A DNA stretch of 18,747 bases, from the NCBI GenBank assembly GCA_025056835.1, contig JANWVS010000002.1, positions 1-18,747 of the forward strand, in the 5' to 3' direction. Shown here one piece after another: positions 1-9,225 of this stretch. The number at the start of each line of letters is the position of its first letter. Positions within the stretch are counted from its first letter, which is position 1. The DNA is from Gemmataceae bacterium (GTDB lineage: Bacteria; Planctomycetota; Planctomycetia; Gemmatales; Gemmataceae). The translations under genes were made by a program, and so were the position numbers. Below the pieces are notes generated by a model. It did no database searches. It was not told the DNA's origin and saw only the letters and a program-made list of their open reading frames with translations.

Positions 1-1227
1 ATCAGCGGGCGGCACTTCGGCCAGACGGCGCGGGTCGGCGGCGAGGGCCACGTTGGCCAGAATGACGATGTCCTTTTTGTCGAGCAGGGCCGGCGCGGCC
101 AAGCGCGGCGTGACGACGGACGGCTGCACGCGTTGCCGGGCCAGATCGCTGTGCAGAGCGTCGACCAGCGAGGCGCGATTTTCCATGCCGCCGTCGACGA
201 CAAGAATATCGATGTGGTCGTGGACCTTGAGCACCTGATCGAAACGGTTGTCGCCGTCGAGTTCGTCGCCGCGCAACCGTGCCGTCAAGACGGCGAGGCC
301 GGCTTTGCCCAATTTCGCGGTCAGGGCCGCCACGCGCGTTTCGCCGGGCGCGACGCTGCTGAGAGCCGTGGTTTCCGTGGTCTTGTCGTCGCCGTCGACC
401 GTCAGAGACACGACGGCGTCGTCTACCGGAATCGTGCCGGTATTGCGGACAAGCACCGCGAAGCCGAGCCGCTGCTCCGGCGCCGCCGCCCGCTCCTGGG
501 GGACGATGCCGACGACGCTCAGGTTCTTGACCGGGCCGGCGCCGCAGCGCACGAGGGTGACGGCTGCCTTTTCCTTGATTTCGTTGAACGTTTGCACCAA
601 CAGGCCCGACTGACGTTGCCAACCGGAGCGTTGCAGGTCGGAGAACAGGTAAAGTTCCTTGTTGGCCGCTTGGCCGCGCTGCAAGATCGAAGCCGCTTCG
701 ACCACTCCCGGGGCGAGGTCCGTGGCCAGGCTGGTCAGGCGCAAGTTTTTGATGATCGCGGCGGCCTGGTCGAGGTTGCCGGGGGTTTGCGGCCCCAAGA
801 CAGCGGCGCGATCGGCGCAGGTGACGATCTGCACCGTCGAGTGCGGCGGCAGTTCTTCGAGGACCTTCAACGCCGCCGCCTGAGCCCGATCGAAGCGGGT
901 GCCGGCGCCATCGCGGGCGGTCATGCTATAGGAGACATCGAAGAGGAACACGGCGTCGACGGCGTCGCCCCGCCCCGAACCGCGGGACGCCGAACTGATC
1001 GGCCGAGCAAAGGCCAAGGCCAAGACGATCAACAGCAGGCAACGTACCACGAGCAAGAGCAGTTCCTGGAACCGCAGCCGTCGGCTGGTCTGCTCGATGC
1101 TTTCCAGCAGGAACTTCATCGCCGCCCAAGGAACGGTCCGATATCGGCTGCGAAAGAAAAAGTGCAGCGCGATCGGGATTCCCGCTGCGAGCGATCCCCA
1201 GAGCATCAATGGCGACAAAAATGACAT
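1..1227 (-). CDS. BatA-like VWA-domain membrane protein (5' part; C-terminus beyond the left edge)
   Basis: Seen: an uninterrupted minus-strand frame of 409 codons runs from an ATG at 1227 to the first base of the window. It begins MSFLSPLMLWGSLAAGIPIA, has a second hydrophobic stretch at about residues 56-75, and then a von Willebrand A domain. The metal-ion (MIDAS) motif DVSYS is intact at residues 97-101 (D97, S99, S101). The two N-terminal membrane segments with a short basic linker match the aerotolerance-regulator (BatA) N-terminal domain, followed by the VWA domain outside or at the membrane and then a beta-rich region at about residues 250-340. Context: it is the third gene of a moxR-DUF58-VWA operon, 22 bp after the DUF58 stop. 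Known of the family: MoxR ATPases and VWA partners act together in envelope stress tolerance or in maturation of protein complexes; the exact client here is unknown. The ribosome-binding site is weak, so translational coupling is likely. The rest of the protein is outside the window. Confidence 0.88.
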   Translation of the reverse strand, partial: MSFLSPLMLWGSLAAGIPIALHFFFRSRYRTVPWAAMKFLLESIEQTSRRLRFQELLLLVVRCLLLIVLALAFARPISSASRGSGRGDAVDAVFLFDVSYSMTARDGAGTRFDRAQAAALKVLEELPPHSTVQIVTCADRAAVLGPQTPGNLDQAAAIIKNLRLTSLATDLAPGVVEAASILQRGQAANKELYLFSDLQRSGWQRQSGLLVQTFNEIKEKAAVTLVRCGAGPVKNLSVVGIVPQERAAAPEQRLGFAVLVRNTGTIPVDDAVVSLTVDGDDKTTETTALSSVAPGETRVAALTAKLGKAGLAVLTARLRGDELDGDNRFDQVLKVHDHIDILVVDGGMENRASLVDALHSDLARQRVQPSVVTPRLAAPALLDKKDIVILANVALAADPRRLAEVPPAD

Positions 1228-1249
1228 GGCGTCTCGGTTTTCGCAAACA

Positions 1250-2137
1250 TTACAGCCGCATTTTGAGCCGACGCGCCAGGTAGGCGGTCAACGTCTCCGC
1301 CAACGGTCGACCGGTGTTGATCCGCACGTAGTCGCAATGGTTGCGTTCGCAACCTTGTTGCAAGGCCTCCAGATAGCGGGCCACAGCCTTCAGGTACCTC
1401 GGGCGAATAAGCTGCGGCCGGGTGAGCAATTCGCGTTTCTCTTCCAAAGCGTCGAACTTCACCATGCCGCCGAAGGGAAACTCCAATTCGTCGGGGTGCA
1501 GCACGTGGAAGACGATGACTTCGTGTCCCTGGAAGCGGAGATGTTGCAGGCCCCCGACGAGGGCGTCGACGTCGTCGAAACAATCGGAGATCAAAAAAAC
1601 CAGGCCGCGGCGCCGCACCTGGCTGGCGAGGTCGTGTAATAGCGGCGCGACGGCGGTTTTGTCGCGCGGTTCGACGCTCTCAAGCGTCTGCAAAATCGTC
1701 TGGACGTGGCCGAGTTGGCCACTGGCCGGCAACCGTTCCCGCCAGCCGGCGTCGAAGACGTTGAGGCTGACGCTGTCGCGTTGATGGACCACCAGGTAAG
1801 CCAACACGGCCGTCAGCACCTTGGCGTATTCCAGCTTGTTGCTCGTTCCTTCTCCATAGAGCATGGAGCGGCTGGCGTCGAGCATGATATGAGCGGCGTA
1901 ATTCGTTTCTTGTTCGTATTGCTTGATCGTGTAGCGTTCGCTGCGGCCGTAACTTTTCCAGTCGATGTGCCGGATGTCGTCGCCGGGCACGTATTCGCGG
2001 TGCTGCACGAATTCGACGGAGAAGCCGCGATACGGGCTGCGATGGTCGCCGACGCGCAGCCCTTCGACGACGGTCCGGGCCTTCAGGCCAAGCACCTGGG
2101 CGCGAGCCACCACGTCGGGGGGAAGATAGTGTGCCAT
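1250..2137 (-). CDS. DUF58 domain protein, partner of MoxR
   Basis: The product is 295 residues, soluble with no membrane segment. It carries the DUF58 signature at about residues 41-75 (VEFVQHREYVPGDDIRHIDW, then a YGRSERYTIKQYEQE-type stretch). This is followed by a degenerate VWA-like fold with DASRS at residues 87-91, resembling a MIDAS motif. I chose the ATG at 2137 because the conserved protein starts there (MAHYLPPDVVARA). An in-frame ATG at 2251 would overlap the moxR coding region by about 90 bp and encode non-conserved, arginine/serine-rich sequence. The gene lies 22 bp after moxR1 and 22 bp before the BatA-like gene. Known of the family: DUF58 proteins are almost always encoded directly downstream of moxR and probably link the ATPase to a VWA or membrane partner. 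The molecular activity is not established. Confidence 0.93.
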   Translation of the reverse strand: MAHYLPPDVVARAQVLGLKARTVVEGLRVGDHRSPYRGFSVEFVQHREYVPGDDIRHIDWKSYGRSERYTIKQYEQETNYAAHIMLDASRSMLYGEGTSNKLEYAKVLTAVLAYLVVHQRDSVSLNVFDAGWRERLPASGQLGHVQTILQTLESVEPRDKTAVAPLLHDLASQVRRRGLVFLISDCFDDVDALVGGLQHLRFQGHEVIVFHVLHPDELEFPFGGMVKFDALEEKRELLTRPQLIRPRYLKAVARYLEALQQGCERNHCDYVRINTGRPLAETLTAYLARRLKMRL

Positions 2138-2159
2138 CGCAGCGCGGGTCCAGCGAGGC

Positions 2160-3167
<1,008 letters not shown>

Positions 3168-3240
3168 GAAACGATCCTGCCCAAGCGGAAACGATAGCGG
3201 GGTGGGAGATCGGGGCGGCGACGCACCGACCGTGTAAGTT

Positions 3241-3269
3241 ATGGTAGGAATTCGATAGGTAGACCACAA
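3241..3269 (-). promoter_or_regulatory. Candidate promoter of the moxR1-DUF58-batA operon
   Basis: On the minus strand TTGTGG (3269-3264) and TACCAT (3246-3241) are separated by 17 bp, with an AT-richer stretch between them in an otherwise GC-rich 262-bp gap. It lies about 75 bp upstream of the moxR1 start. The match to the sigma70 consensus is partial (3/6 and 4/6), so this is a guess based on spacing and position. Confidence 0.3.
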
Positions 3270-3429
3270 GCGGCCACCCAAAGCGTAGCGGCGCCACGTG
3301 CGTCCGCGCCCGCATTACCTGCGAAGGTCGCGTTCGGCGAGCATCACGAGTGACCGCGGCGTCCAGCGACGTTCGCCGCTACAGTCGCTCCGTTATCTGC
3401 CGACCCGGTTGATTCCTTGGCGGCGCGAG

Positions 3430-3909
3430 TCAGTCAACCTCCGCCAACTCGGTCAGACGGTTTTCTTCGATGAATTCCAGAGATTCGGAGTTGACACAAT
3501 AGCGCAGCCCGGTCGGCAGCGGGCCGTCGTCGAAGACGTGGCCCAAGTGTCCCTCGCAGCGGGCGCAGAGGATCTCGACGCGAACCATGCCGTGGCTGCG
3601 ATCGATTTGCGTGGCCACGTTTTCCGCGGCGATGCTCCGAAAGAAACTCGGCCAGCCGGTGCCGGAGTTGAATTTGTCCGCCGACGCGAACAAGGGCAGT
3701 CGGCAGCAAACGCAAACGTACACGCCGCATCGCTTGTTGTCCAGCAGCGTGCCGCAGAACGGCCGCTCGGTCCCCTTGCCGCGCGTAATCCAGTATTGCT
3801 GCGGCGTCAGTTGAGCTTGCCACTGGAGGTCGGACTTGACTACCTTGGGTAGGGCGAGCGGACCGACCAGTTCGCCGCGGCGATTGAAGACCTTGACGTT
3901 GACCACCAT
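3430..3909 (-). CDS. msrB: Peptide-methionine (R)-S-oxide reductase MsrB
   Basis: The product reduces the R epimer of methionine sulfoxide in oxidised proteins, normally with thioredoxin as electron donor. With the start at 3909 it has 159 residues. The SelR domain spans about 30-150: zinc ligands C66/C69 and C115/C118 (second pair in CARCEGHLGHVFDDG), the GTGWPSF motif (83-89), and RYCVNSESLEF with the catalytic cysteine C138. C52 or C61 could serve as resolving cysteine. The first zinc pair is written CVCC, with an extra cysteine (C68) inside it. No signal peptide is visible, so it is probably cytoplasmic. The ATG at 3909 has GGGAG seven bases upstream; in-frame ATGs at 3933 and 3960 lack a ribosome-binding site, and a candidate -10 box overlaps the one at 3933. 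The gene is divergent from the prc protease gene. Confidence 0.94.
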   Translation of the reverse strand: MVVNVKVFNRRGELVGPLALPKVVKSDLQWQAQLTPQQYWITRGKGTERPFCGTLLDNKRCGVYVCVCCRLPLFASADKFNSGTGWPSFFRSIAAENVATQIDRSHGMVRVEILCARCEGHLGHVFDDGPLPTGLRYCVNSESLEFIEENRLTELAEVD

Positions 3910-3931
3910 GAACGTACTCCCGGTGGGGACC

Positions 3932-3937
3932 ATTGTA
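3932..3937 (-). promoter_or_regulatory. Candidate -10 box for msrB
   Basis: The minus strand reads TACAAT at 3937-3932, five of six consensus bases, in a GC-rich context. A start of transcription around 3925 would leave a leader of about 15 bases that still includes the GGGAG ribosome-binding site, and would exclude the two upstream in-frame ATGs. No convincing -35 hexamer is seen at the expected distance. Confidence 0.35.
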
Positions 3938-4000
3938 GGCGGCGAGGCAGGCGGTGCCATTGCCTAAGCGATTGCTCTGCTCGCGCACGACCGCTTACGG

Positions 4001-4006
4001 TAGAAT
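4001..4006 (+). promoter_or_regulatory. Candidate -10 box for prc
   Basis: TAGAAT (five of six consensus bases) lies 60 bp upstream of the prc ATG in the 156-bp divergent msrB-prc gap. The predicted leader would be about 54 bases. The -35 region 17 bp upstream (TGCTCG) is poor, so an activator or a non-sigma70 factor is possible, or the match is chance. Confidence 0.35.
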
Positions 4007-4065
4007 GGCGTTGCGGCCGGAGCATCGGACGGTTGCGAATGGCTTTCAATGAAGGAGAGGCATTC

Positions 4066-6108
4066 ATGCGTTTTCGGCATTGCGTGGGATGGATCGCGGC
4101 GTTGCTCGTGCTGCCGTGGTTCGTATGGGGCCAGACGACGGCGCCGTCGCGTCCCGCGATCGACCTGGCCAAGGCCGACGAGCGCGACAAGTTGATCGTG
4201 ACGACCGTGGCCCGAGTCATCGACGACATTCATTTGACCGGCCGCAAGCTCGACAAAACGATTGCCGCGCGGTTGCACGACCGTTTCATTGAGCAGTGGG
4301 ACCCGCGCAAGCTCTTCTTCCTGGAGAGCGACATTGCCGAGTTCGCCGCCGCCAAGGAGCACCACGCGAAATTCATTGCCGAGGGCGACCTGAGCTTTCC
4401 CGTGCGCGTTTACGAAGTGTTTCTCAAGCGGCTCGCCGAGCGCAACGCTTGGACCCAAGTGATGGCGGGCGAGCAATTCGATTTTGACAAGGAATGCACG
4501 GTTTTCCTCGACGCCAAACACACGCGCTGGCCCAAGTCCACCGAGGAGGCCAGGCAACGCTGGAAAGACTGGATCACCTACGAATTGTGCAGCATGAAGG
4601 TCGATGGCGTCAAGGAAAACGAGGCCCGGACGCGTATCCAAAAACGCTACAAATCGCTCTGGCAAACCACTCAAAGCCTCGACAAAGACGACCTGCTGGA
4701 GCGCTATCTCGCCGCCTTCGCCAACGCCTTTGACCCCCACTCCGGCTATCTTTCCCCGAAATCGCTGGAGGAATTTGACATCGCCATGCGCCTGCAATTG
4801 CAGGGGATCGGCGCCCTGCTCGGCAGCGAAGACGGCAAGACCATGGTCAAGGAGATCATCGCCGGCGGACCGGCGGCCGACGACAAACGTCTCAAGGTCG
4901 GCGACCAGATCACCGGCGTCGGCCAAGGTGAAGACGGTGAAATTGTCGACGTCGTCGACATGAGCCTCAATCGCGTCGTCCAACTGATCCGCGGCAAGGC
5001 GGGGACCAAAGTCCGTCTCGAAGTCATTCCCGCCAACACCGGCCAGCGCGTCATCTATGTGCTGACGCGACGCAAGATCACCCTGACCGATAAAGGGGCC
5101 AAGAGCGACATCATCGAGACGTCGGCCGGCGACAACGGTGCCAAGCTGCGGATCGGCGTCCTGACCGTTCCTTCGTTCTACGGCGGCAGCGACACCAGCA
5201 CGGGCCTTACCCAGGATGCAACCAAGATTCTCACGGATTTCCAGGCTAAAGGCGTCGATGCCGTCCTCATCGATCTGCGTTACAACGGCGGCGGCTTGCT
5301 CAACGAGGCCGTCGGCCTTGCCAGTCTCCTGGTGGATCGGGGGCCTATCGTCCAGGTCAAAGATTTTCAAGGCAAAATCCGCCAGCTGAACGACGACCAC
5401 CCCGGCGTGGTTTACGATGGGCCGCTCGTCGTCCTCGTCAATCGCCTTTCCGCCAGTGCGTCGGAGATTTTCAGCGGCGTCATCCAGGATTACCGCCGGG
5501 GCCTGATCGTGGGCGATTCCACCACGTTTGGCAAAGGTTCCGTCGCCCAAATGATCGACCTGGCGCGGCTGGTGCAGGCCAATTTGCCGGTCCGAGACCG
5601 CAACCTCGGCGCCATCATGGTCACGCTTCAGGCTTTCTATCGCGTCAACGGAGAAACGACGCAAAAGCGCGGTGTGGTTCCTGACATCGTGTTGCCGTCC
5701 ATCACCGATCGCGCTGATTTTTCGGAAGCCAAGCTCGACCACGTTCTGGATTTCGACCCAAGTCGGCCGGCCAAGTTTCAGCCCGCCGGCGACATCAATA
5801 GTGAGCTGATCGCTCAAGTCCGTGAACGGTCAAGCCAACGCCGAGCGAAGAGCGAAGAATTCGCCAAGCTGGTCAAGCATATCGCTCGGCTGCACGAGTT
5901 TGCGGCACAAACGACGTTGACGTTTAACGAGGCCAAGCTCAAACAGTATCGGGCCGAACGCAAGGAACTGGCGGAACTGGCGCGGGGCGAAGACCCGGAC
6001 CGCGCCGACCCGGAAGAGCGCAAAGACAAGAAGTTCGGAGCGACTACCTACGAACGCGAAGTGCTGGCGATCGTCGGCGACCTGGTGCGGCTGACCGCCA
6101 AACGTTGA
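4066..6108 (+). CDS. prc: Tail-specific (C-terminal processing) periplasmic protease, S41 family
   Basis: A 680-residue Prc/Tsp-type protease, close to the roughly 680 residues of the E. coli enzyme. Order of parts: a signal peptide (about 1-23, MRFRHCVGWIAALLVLPWFV then WGQ); an N-terminal helical domain (about 35-235); a PDZ domain (about 240-325); the S41 protease core (about 360-560); and a C-terminal DUF3340-like helical region (about 575-680). The catalytic Ser-Lys pair is visible: the LSASASEIF segment (the middle serine S464 is the likely nucleophile) and FGKGSV with K490. By my recollection of E. coli Prc (S452/K477) the spacing here is one residue longer. Known role: degrades or trims envelope proteins from their C-termini, including murein-related clients. 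The ATG at 4066 is preceded by AAGGAGAGG seven bases upstream; the earlier in-frame ATGs at 4033 and 4039 lack a ribosome-binding site and would mask the signal peptide. It converges on moxR2, whose stop is 33 bp away. Confidence 0.94.
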   Translation: MRFRHCVGWIAALLVLPWFVWGQTTAPSRPAIDLAKADERDKLIVTTVARVIDDIHLTGRKLDKTIAARLHDRFIEQWDPRKLFFLESDIAEFAAAKEHHAKFIAEGDLSFPVRVYEVFLKRLAERNAWTQVMAGEQFDFDKECTVFLDAKHTRWPKSTEEARQRWKDWITYELCSMKVDGVKENEARTRIQKRYKSLWQTTQSLDKDDLLERYLAAFANAFDPHSGYLSPKSLEEFDIAMRLQLQGIGALLGSEDGKTMVKEIIAGGPAADDKRLKVGDQITGVGQGEDGEIVDVVDMSLNRVVQLIRGKAGTKVRLEVIPANTGQRVIYVLTRRKITLTDKGAKSDIIETSAGDNGAKLRIGVLTVPSFYGGSDTSTGLTQDATKILTDFQAKGVDAVLIDLRYNGGGLLNEAVGLASLLVDRGPIVQVKDFQGKIRQLNDDHPGVVYDGPLVVLVNRLSASASEIFSGVIQDYRRGLIVGDSTTFGKGSVAQMIDLARLVQANLPVRDRNLGAIMVTLQAFYRVNGETTQKRGVVPDIVLPSITDRADFSEAKLDHVLDFDPSRPAKFQPAGDINSELIAQVRERSSQRRAKSEEFAKLVKHIARLHEFAAQTTLTFNEAKLKQYRAERKELAELARGEDPDRADPEERKDKKFGATTYEREVLAIVGDLVRLTAKR

Positions 6109-6141
6109 AGGGGACGTCGCCGTTACTGCCGACTGGCGCGG

Positions 6142-7128
6142 TCAAGGCACTTTGAGTTGGTTGAAGATCTTTTCCAGCAGCTGTTCGGCGGAGATTTCCT
6201 CGGCTTCGGCCTCGTAGGTAAGGCTGAGGCGGTGGCGGAGGACATCGTAGCCGATGGCCTTGATGTCGTCGGGAATGACGTAGGCCCGCCCCGCTAAGAA
6301 GGCGTGTCCGCGCGCCCCGCGCGACAGCCAGATGGTGGCCCGCGGACTGGCGCCGTATTGAATGTACGGGACGAGGTCCAAGCCATAATCACGGGGCCGG
6401 CGGGTCGCGTGGACGATGTCGACGATGTAGCGTTTGATCTTGTCGTCCATGTAGATCCCGTCGATGGCCCGGCGCAACTCCGCGAGGTCGTCGATGGCCA
6501 GTACCGGTTGCACCGTCAAATCAGGTTCGATCAGCGCCATGCGGTTGAGAATTGCCAATTCTTCTTCCTTGCTCGGGTAATCGAGCTTGAGCTTCATCAT
6601 GAAGCGGTCGACCTGGGCTTCGGGCAACGGATAGGTTCCTTCCTGCTCGATGGGGTTTTGGGTGGCCAGGACCAGGAAAGGACGGTCGAGCGTGTAACTG
6701 GTCTCGCCGATCGTCACCTGTTTTTCCTGCATCGCTTCCAGTAGAGCGCTTTGCACTTTGGCGGGGGCGCGGTTGATCTCGTCGGCGAGGACGCAATGGG
6801 CGAAGATCGGCCCCTTCTTGATGGTGAACTCGCCGGTCCGCGGATTAAAGATTTGCGTGCCGATGACGTCGGCCGGCAGCAGGTCCGGCGTAAACTGGAT
6901 GCGCTGAAAGGTGAGGTGCAGGCAACGCGCAACGGTACGGACGGCCAGCGTCTTGGCGAGTCCGGGAACGCCTTCGATCAGCAAGTGACCGCCCGTCAAA
7001 AGACCGAGCAAGAGTCGCTCAACCAGGGCGTGCTGTCCGACGATGATGCGGCCGACCTCGGCGTACAAGGGGTCGAGGCGGGCCCGAATGGCCTGTACGC
7101 GGCGGTTGAGTTCGTCGAGATCGGCCAT
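6142..7128 (-). CDS. MoxR-family AAA+ ATPase (moxR2), no DUF58 partner in view
   Basis: A complete 328-residue MoxR ATPase: Walker A GVPGLAKT (53-60), Walker B HCVLADEIN (111-119), sensor 1 ATQNP (155-159), the LPEAQVDRF stretch (168-176) and sensor 2 GASPRA (259-264). It is clearly paralogous to moxR1 (same core motifs, many identical blocks) but differs across the lid and N-terminus, so it is not a recent duplicate. The start at 7128 (MADLDELNRR) has GAAGGA nine bases upstream. In-frame sequence upstream to 7359 overlaps the asnB 3' end and looks non-coding. It follows asnB by 25 bp on the same strand and has no DUF58 or VWA gene downstream: the next gene is prc, convergent. Its partner must be encoded elsewhere, or it works in an unusual context. 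Confidence 0.94.
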   Translation of the reverse strand: MADLDELNRRVQAIRARLDPLYAEVGRIIVGQHALVERLLLGLLTGGHLLIEGVPGLAKTLAVRTVARCLHLTFQRIQFTPDLLPADVIGTQIFNPRTGEFTIKKGPIFAHCVLADEINRAPAKVQSALLEAMQEKQVTIGETSYTLDRPFLVLATQNPIEQEGTYPLPEAQVDRFMMKLKLDYPSKEEELAILNRMALIEPDLTVQPVLAIDDLAELRRAIDGIYMDDKIKRYIVDIVHATRRPRDYGLDLVPYIQYGASPRATIWLSRGARGHAFLAGRAYVIPDDIKAIGYDVLRHRLSLTYEAEAEEISAEQLLEKIFNQLKVP

Positions 7129-7153
7129 GCCGCTGGTTCCTTCGCGTGCCCGC

Positions 7154-9154
7154 TCAGACCAACGCCAGTTGTCGTTCCGCCGCCCGGCGGGGGCGCTGCC
7201 AGCCGCCGGGGAGATCGGCGAGGCTGCTGTCGATGAAGGTATGATACCAGAGCTGCGTGGTGACGACGCCCACCATGCCCAGTTCGACCATGGAGCGTTG
7301 GCGAATGCTGAGCTTGCCTTCGAGCATCCGTTGCCGCCAGCGGAGCACTTCGTCGACATTGAACCAACCGGTCTTCCGCAACGACTCCTCGCTGAGCAAT
7401 TGGTTGACGAACGGCGGCACCTGGTGGGCGAAAAAACTGTCGAGCGGGGCGCGGAACATCCCCTTGGGCCTCCAAGCCACTTCCTTGGGCAGGTAGCGCT
7501 CGCACAACAAGCGAAGGATGTATTTGTCTTGAAAGCCCCTCATCTTCCAGCGCGGATCGATTCGCGCCAGGAAGGCGAAGACGTCCTCATCGAGAAACGG
7601 ATAGCGCGTTTCAACCGACGAATTCATTGCGACCCGGTCGCCTTTGAGGCTGAGCAAGTGGCCGGCAAGGTGGATTCGGCCCGCCCAGTACAAACCCCGA
7701 TTGAGCGGCGACCAGCGGTTCAGACGCTCGAGGTTCGGCTCCAATGCGAGGTAAGGATTGTGGTCGGCCAGCGCCTCCTGGACGCCGGGGCTGAGAAAGC
7801 GGAAGCGGGAAATCGTCATGACGCTGTAGATGTCGTGGAAAGCGGAGTGGTCGCCCAGCGATAAGCGAATGTCGCGGATGTGGCGCTTGGCATCGGGTGA
7901 GGCGCCGACGAGGCGGTACAACATGCGGCGGACGGCGTGCCCCATCCCGGGGATGATGTCGAAGAATCCGAAGAGGCGGTGGAATTTGTACCACGCATAG
8001 CCGGCCAACCATTCGTCGGACCCTTCGCCGGTCAGGGCCACTTTGTAGCCGCGGCGATGCACTTCGCGGGCCAGACGCAACATCGCCGTACACGACGTGT
8101 CAATCACCGGCGCTTCCGTGGCTCGTATCAGTTCGGGGTAGGTGTTCAGAACTTCTTCGTCACCGACCGGGACCACGACCGGCGCCGAACCGATGTGCCG
8201 CGAGACAACGGCGGCCTGGCTGGTTTCGTCCAGGTGAGGCGTCTTGATCTGGATCGTGAAGGTTGGGATCGGCTCGCCGCGGATTTTCGCGGCCATGGCG
8301 GCTACGATACTGGAGTCGATACCGCCGGAGAGGTACGAGACCACCGGCACGTCGGCGCGGAGCCGGCGTTCGACGGCGGCGAGCATGACGCGCTCAAATT
8401 CGTCCACGAAACGTTGCGGGTCGCTGCTGCGCTCCTCCTGACCCTGGTCGGGAAAATCGATGGCCCAGTAGACCCGCGGTTGGAGACGCGGGGGCGGTCC
8501 CTCGCCGAGGTCGATGCTCAAGTAATGTCCCGGTTGCAGCAGTTGGATGCCGGCGAAGCACGTCGACGGCCCGGGCACGGCAAAGAAGTGGAAAACTTGA
8601 TCGATGCCTTTGAGGTCGGGGACCGCCGCCACCATGCCCGAAGCGAGCAACGCCTTGATTTCCGAAGCGAACAAGAGCCAGTCGCCCTCGGCGGACGATT
8701 GGCGCGTCCAATACAGGGGACAGATGCCGAAGCGATCGCGGCCCAAGACCAACCGGCGACGGTTCTGGTCCCAGACGGCCAGCGCAAACTGACCGCGGAG
8801 GTGGGTGAACAAGTTCTCTTGATGATCTTCCCAGAGATGGGGGATCAACTCCGTATCGCAATGGGTGGCGAAGCGATGGCCTTTGGCCTGGAGGGCGGCC
8901 TTAACTTCGGGGTAGTCAAAGAATTCGCCGTTGAACACGGCGACGACGCTGCCGTCTTCGTTGGTGATCGGCTGTTTGCCGTCGTCCAAACCGATGATGC
9001 TGAGGCGGCGATTGGCCAAACCCATCCCCGATTCTTCGAAGTAGCCATCGTCGTCGGGGCCGCGGTGGACGATGGCGTCGGCCATGCGGCGCAAGGCGCC
9101 CGGCGGAACCATTTGATGACCGGAGAGATCGACGATGCCGGCAATGCCACACAT
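7154..9154 (-). CDS. asnB: Asparagine synthetase, glutamine-hydrolysing family
   Basis: A 666-residue two-domain amidotransferase. The N-terminal class II glutaminase domain (about 2-215) begins MCGIAGIVDL, so Cys2 becomes the nucleophile after methionine removal. It keeps RGPDDDG (31-37), NRRLSI (48-53), NGEFFDY (75-81) and CDTEL (99-103). The C-terminal synthetase domain (about 245-640) has the PP-loop SGGIDSS (276-282) and GEGSDEWLAGY (376-386). All key residues seen suggest an active enzyme that makes asparagine from aspartate, glutamine and ATP. Members of this family also amidate other substrates in cell-surface or secondary pathways, so the substrate is not certain; the length is somewhat above typical AsnB (about 550-630). 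The ATG at 9154 is decided by the MCGI motif and by GAGGAG four bases upstream. moxR2 follows after 25 bp, probably in the same transcript. Confidence 0.93.
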   Translation of the reverse strand: MCGIAGIVDLSGHQMVPPGALRRMADAIVHRGPDDDGYFEESGMGLANRRLSIIGLDDGKQPITNEDGSVVAVFNGEFFDYPEVKAALQAKGHRFATHCDTELIPHLWEDHQENLFTHLRGQFALAVWDQNRRRLVLGRDRFGICPLYWTRQSSAEGDWLLFASEIKALLASGMVAAVPDLKGIDQVFHFFAVPGPSTCFAGIQLLQPGHYLSIDLGEGPPPRLQPRVYWAIDFPDQGQEERSSDPQRFVDEFERVMLAAVERRLRADVPVVSYLSGGIDSSIVAAMAAKIRGEPIPTFTIQIKTPHLDETSQAAVVSRHIGSAPVVVPVGDEEVLNTYPELIRATEAPVIDTSCTAMLRLAREVHRRGYKVALTGEGSDEWLAGYAWYKFHRLFGFFDIIPGMGHAVRRMLYRLVGASPDAKRHIRDIRLSLGDHSAFHDIYSVMTISRFRFLSPGVQEALADHNPYLALEPNLERLNRWSPLNRGLYWAGRIHLAGHLLSLKGDRVAMNSSVETRYPFLDEDVFAFLARIDPRWKMRGFQDKYILRLLCERYLPKEVAWRPKGMFRAPLDSFFAHQVPPFVNQLLSEESLRKTGWFNVDEVLRWRQRMLEGKLSIRQRSMVELGMVGVVTTQLWYHTFIDSSLADLPGGWQRPRRAAERQLALV

Positions 9155-9225
9155 AACACTCCTCGTTGGCCAGGCCTCAGCGGCCACGGCTTAAAGTGAC
9201 AGGCCGTTGACAGCAGGGCAAGCCC

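Noticed and set aside
133..1224. 363-codon plus-strand open frame over the left end
   Set aside because: It opposes the BatA-like gene, whose MIDAS motif and operon position are convincing; the plus frame shows no domain.
3365..3389. Inverted repeat AGCGAC/GTCGCT after msrB as a terminator
   Set aside because: The stem is only six base pairs with a 13-base loop and no T-run, so it is not a convincing terminator.
3910..3960. Longer msrB starts at 3960 and 3933
   Set aside because: Neither has a ribosome-binding site, while 3909 has GGGAG at good spacing; a TACAAT box overlaps the ATG at 3933.
3964..5817. 617-codon open frame on the minus strand opposite prc
   Set aside because: It mirrors the codon structure of prc in GC-rich DNA, has no recognisable domain or ribosome-binding site, and prc is certain from its catalytic motifs.
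7937..9199. 420-codon open frame on the plus strand opposite asnB
   Set aside because: A shadow of asnB: composition is that of a reversed coding frame, with no family resemblance.
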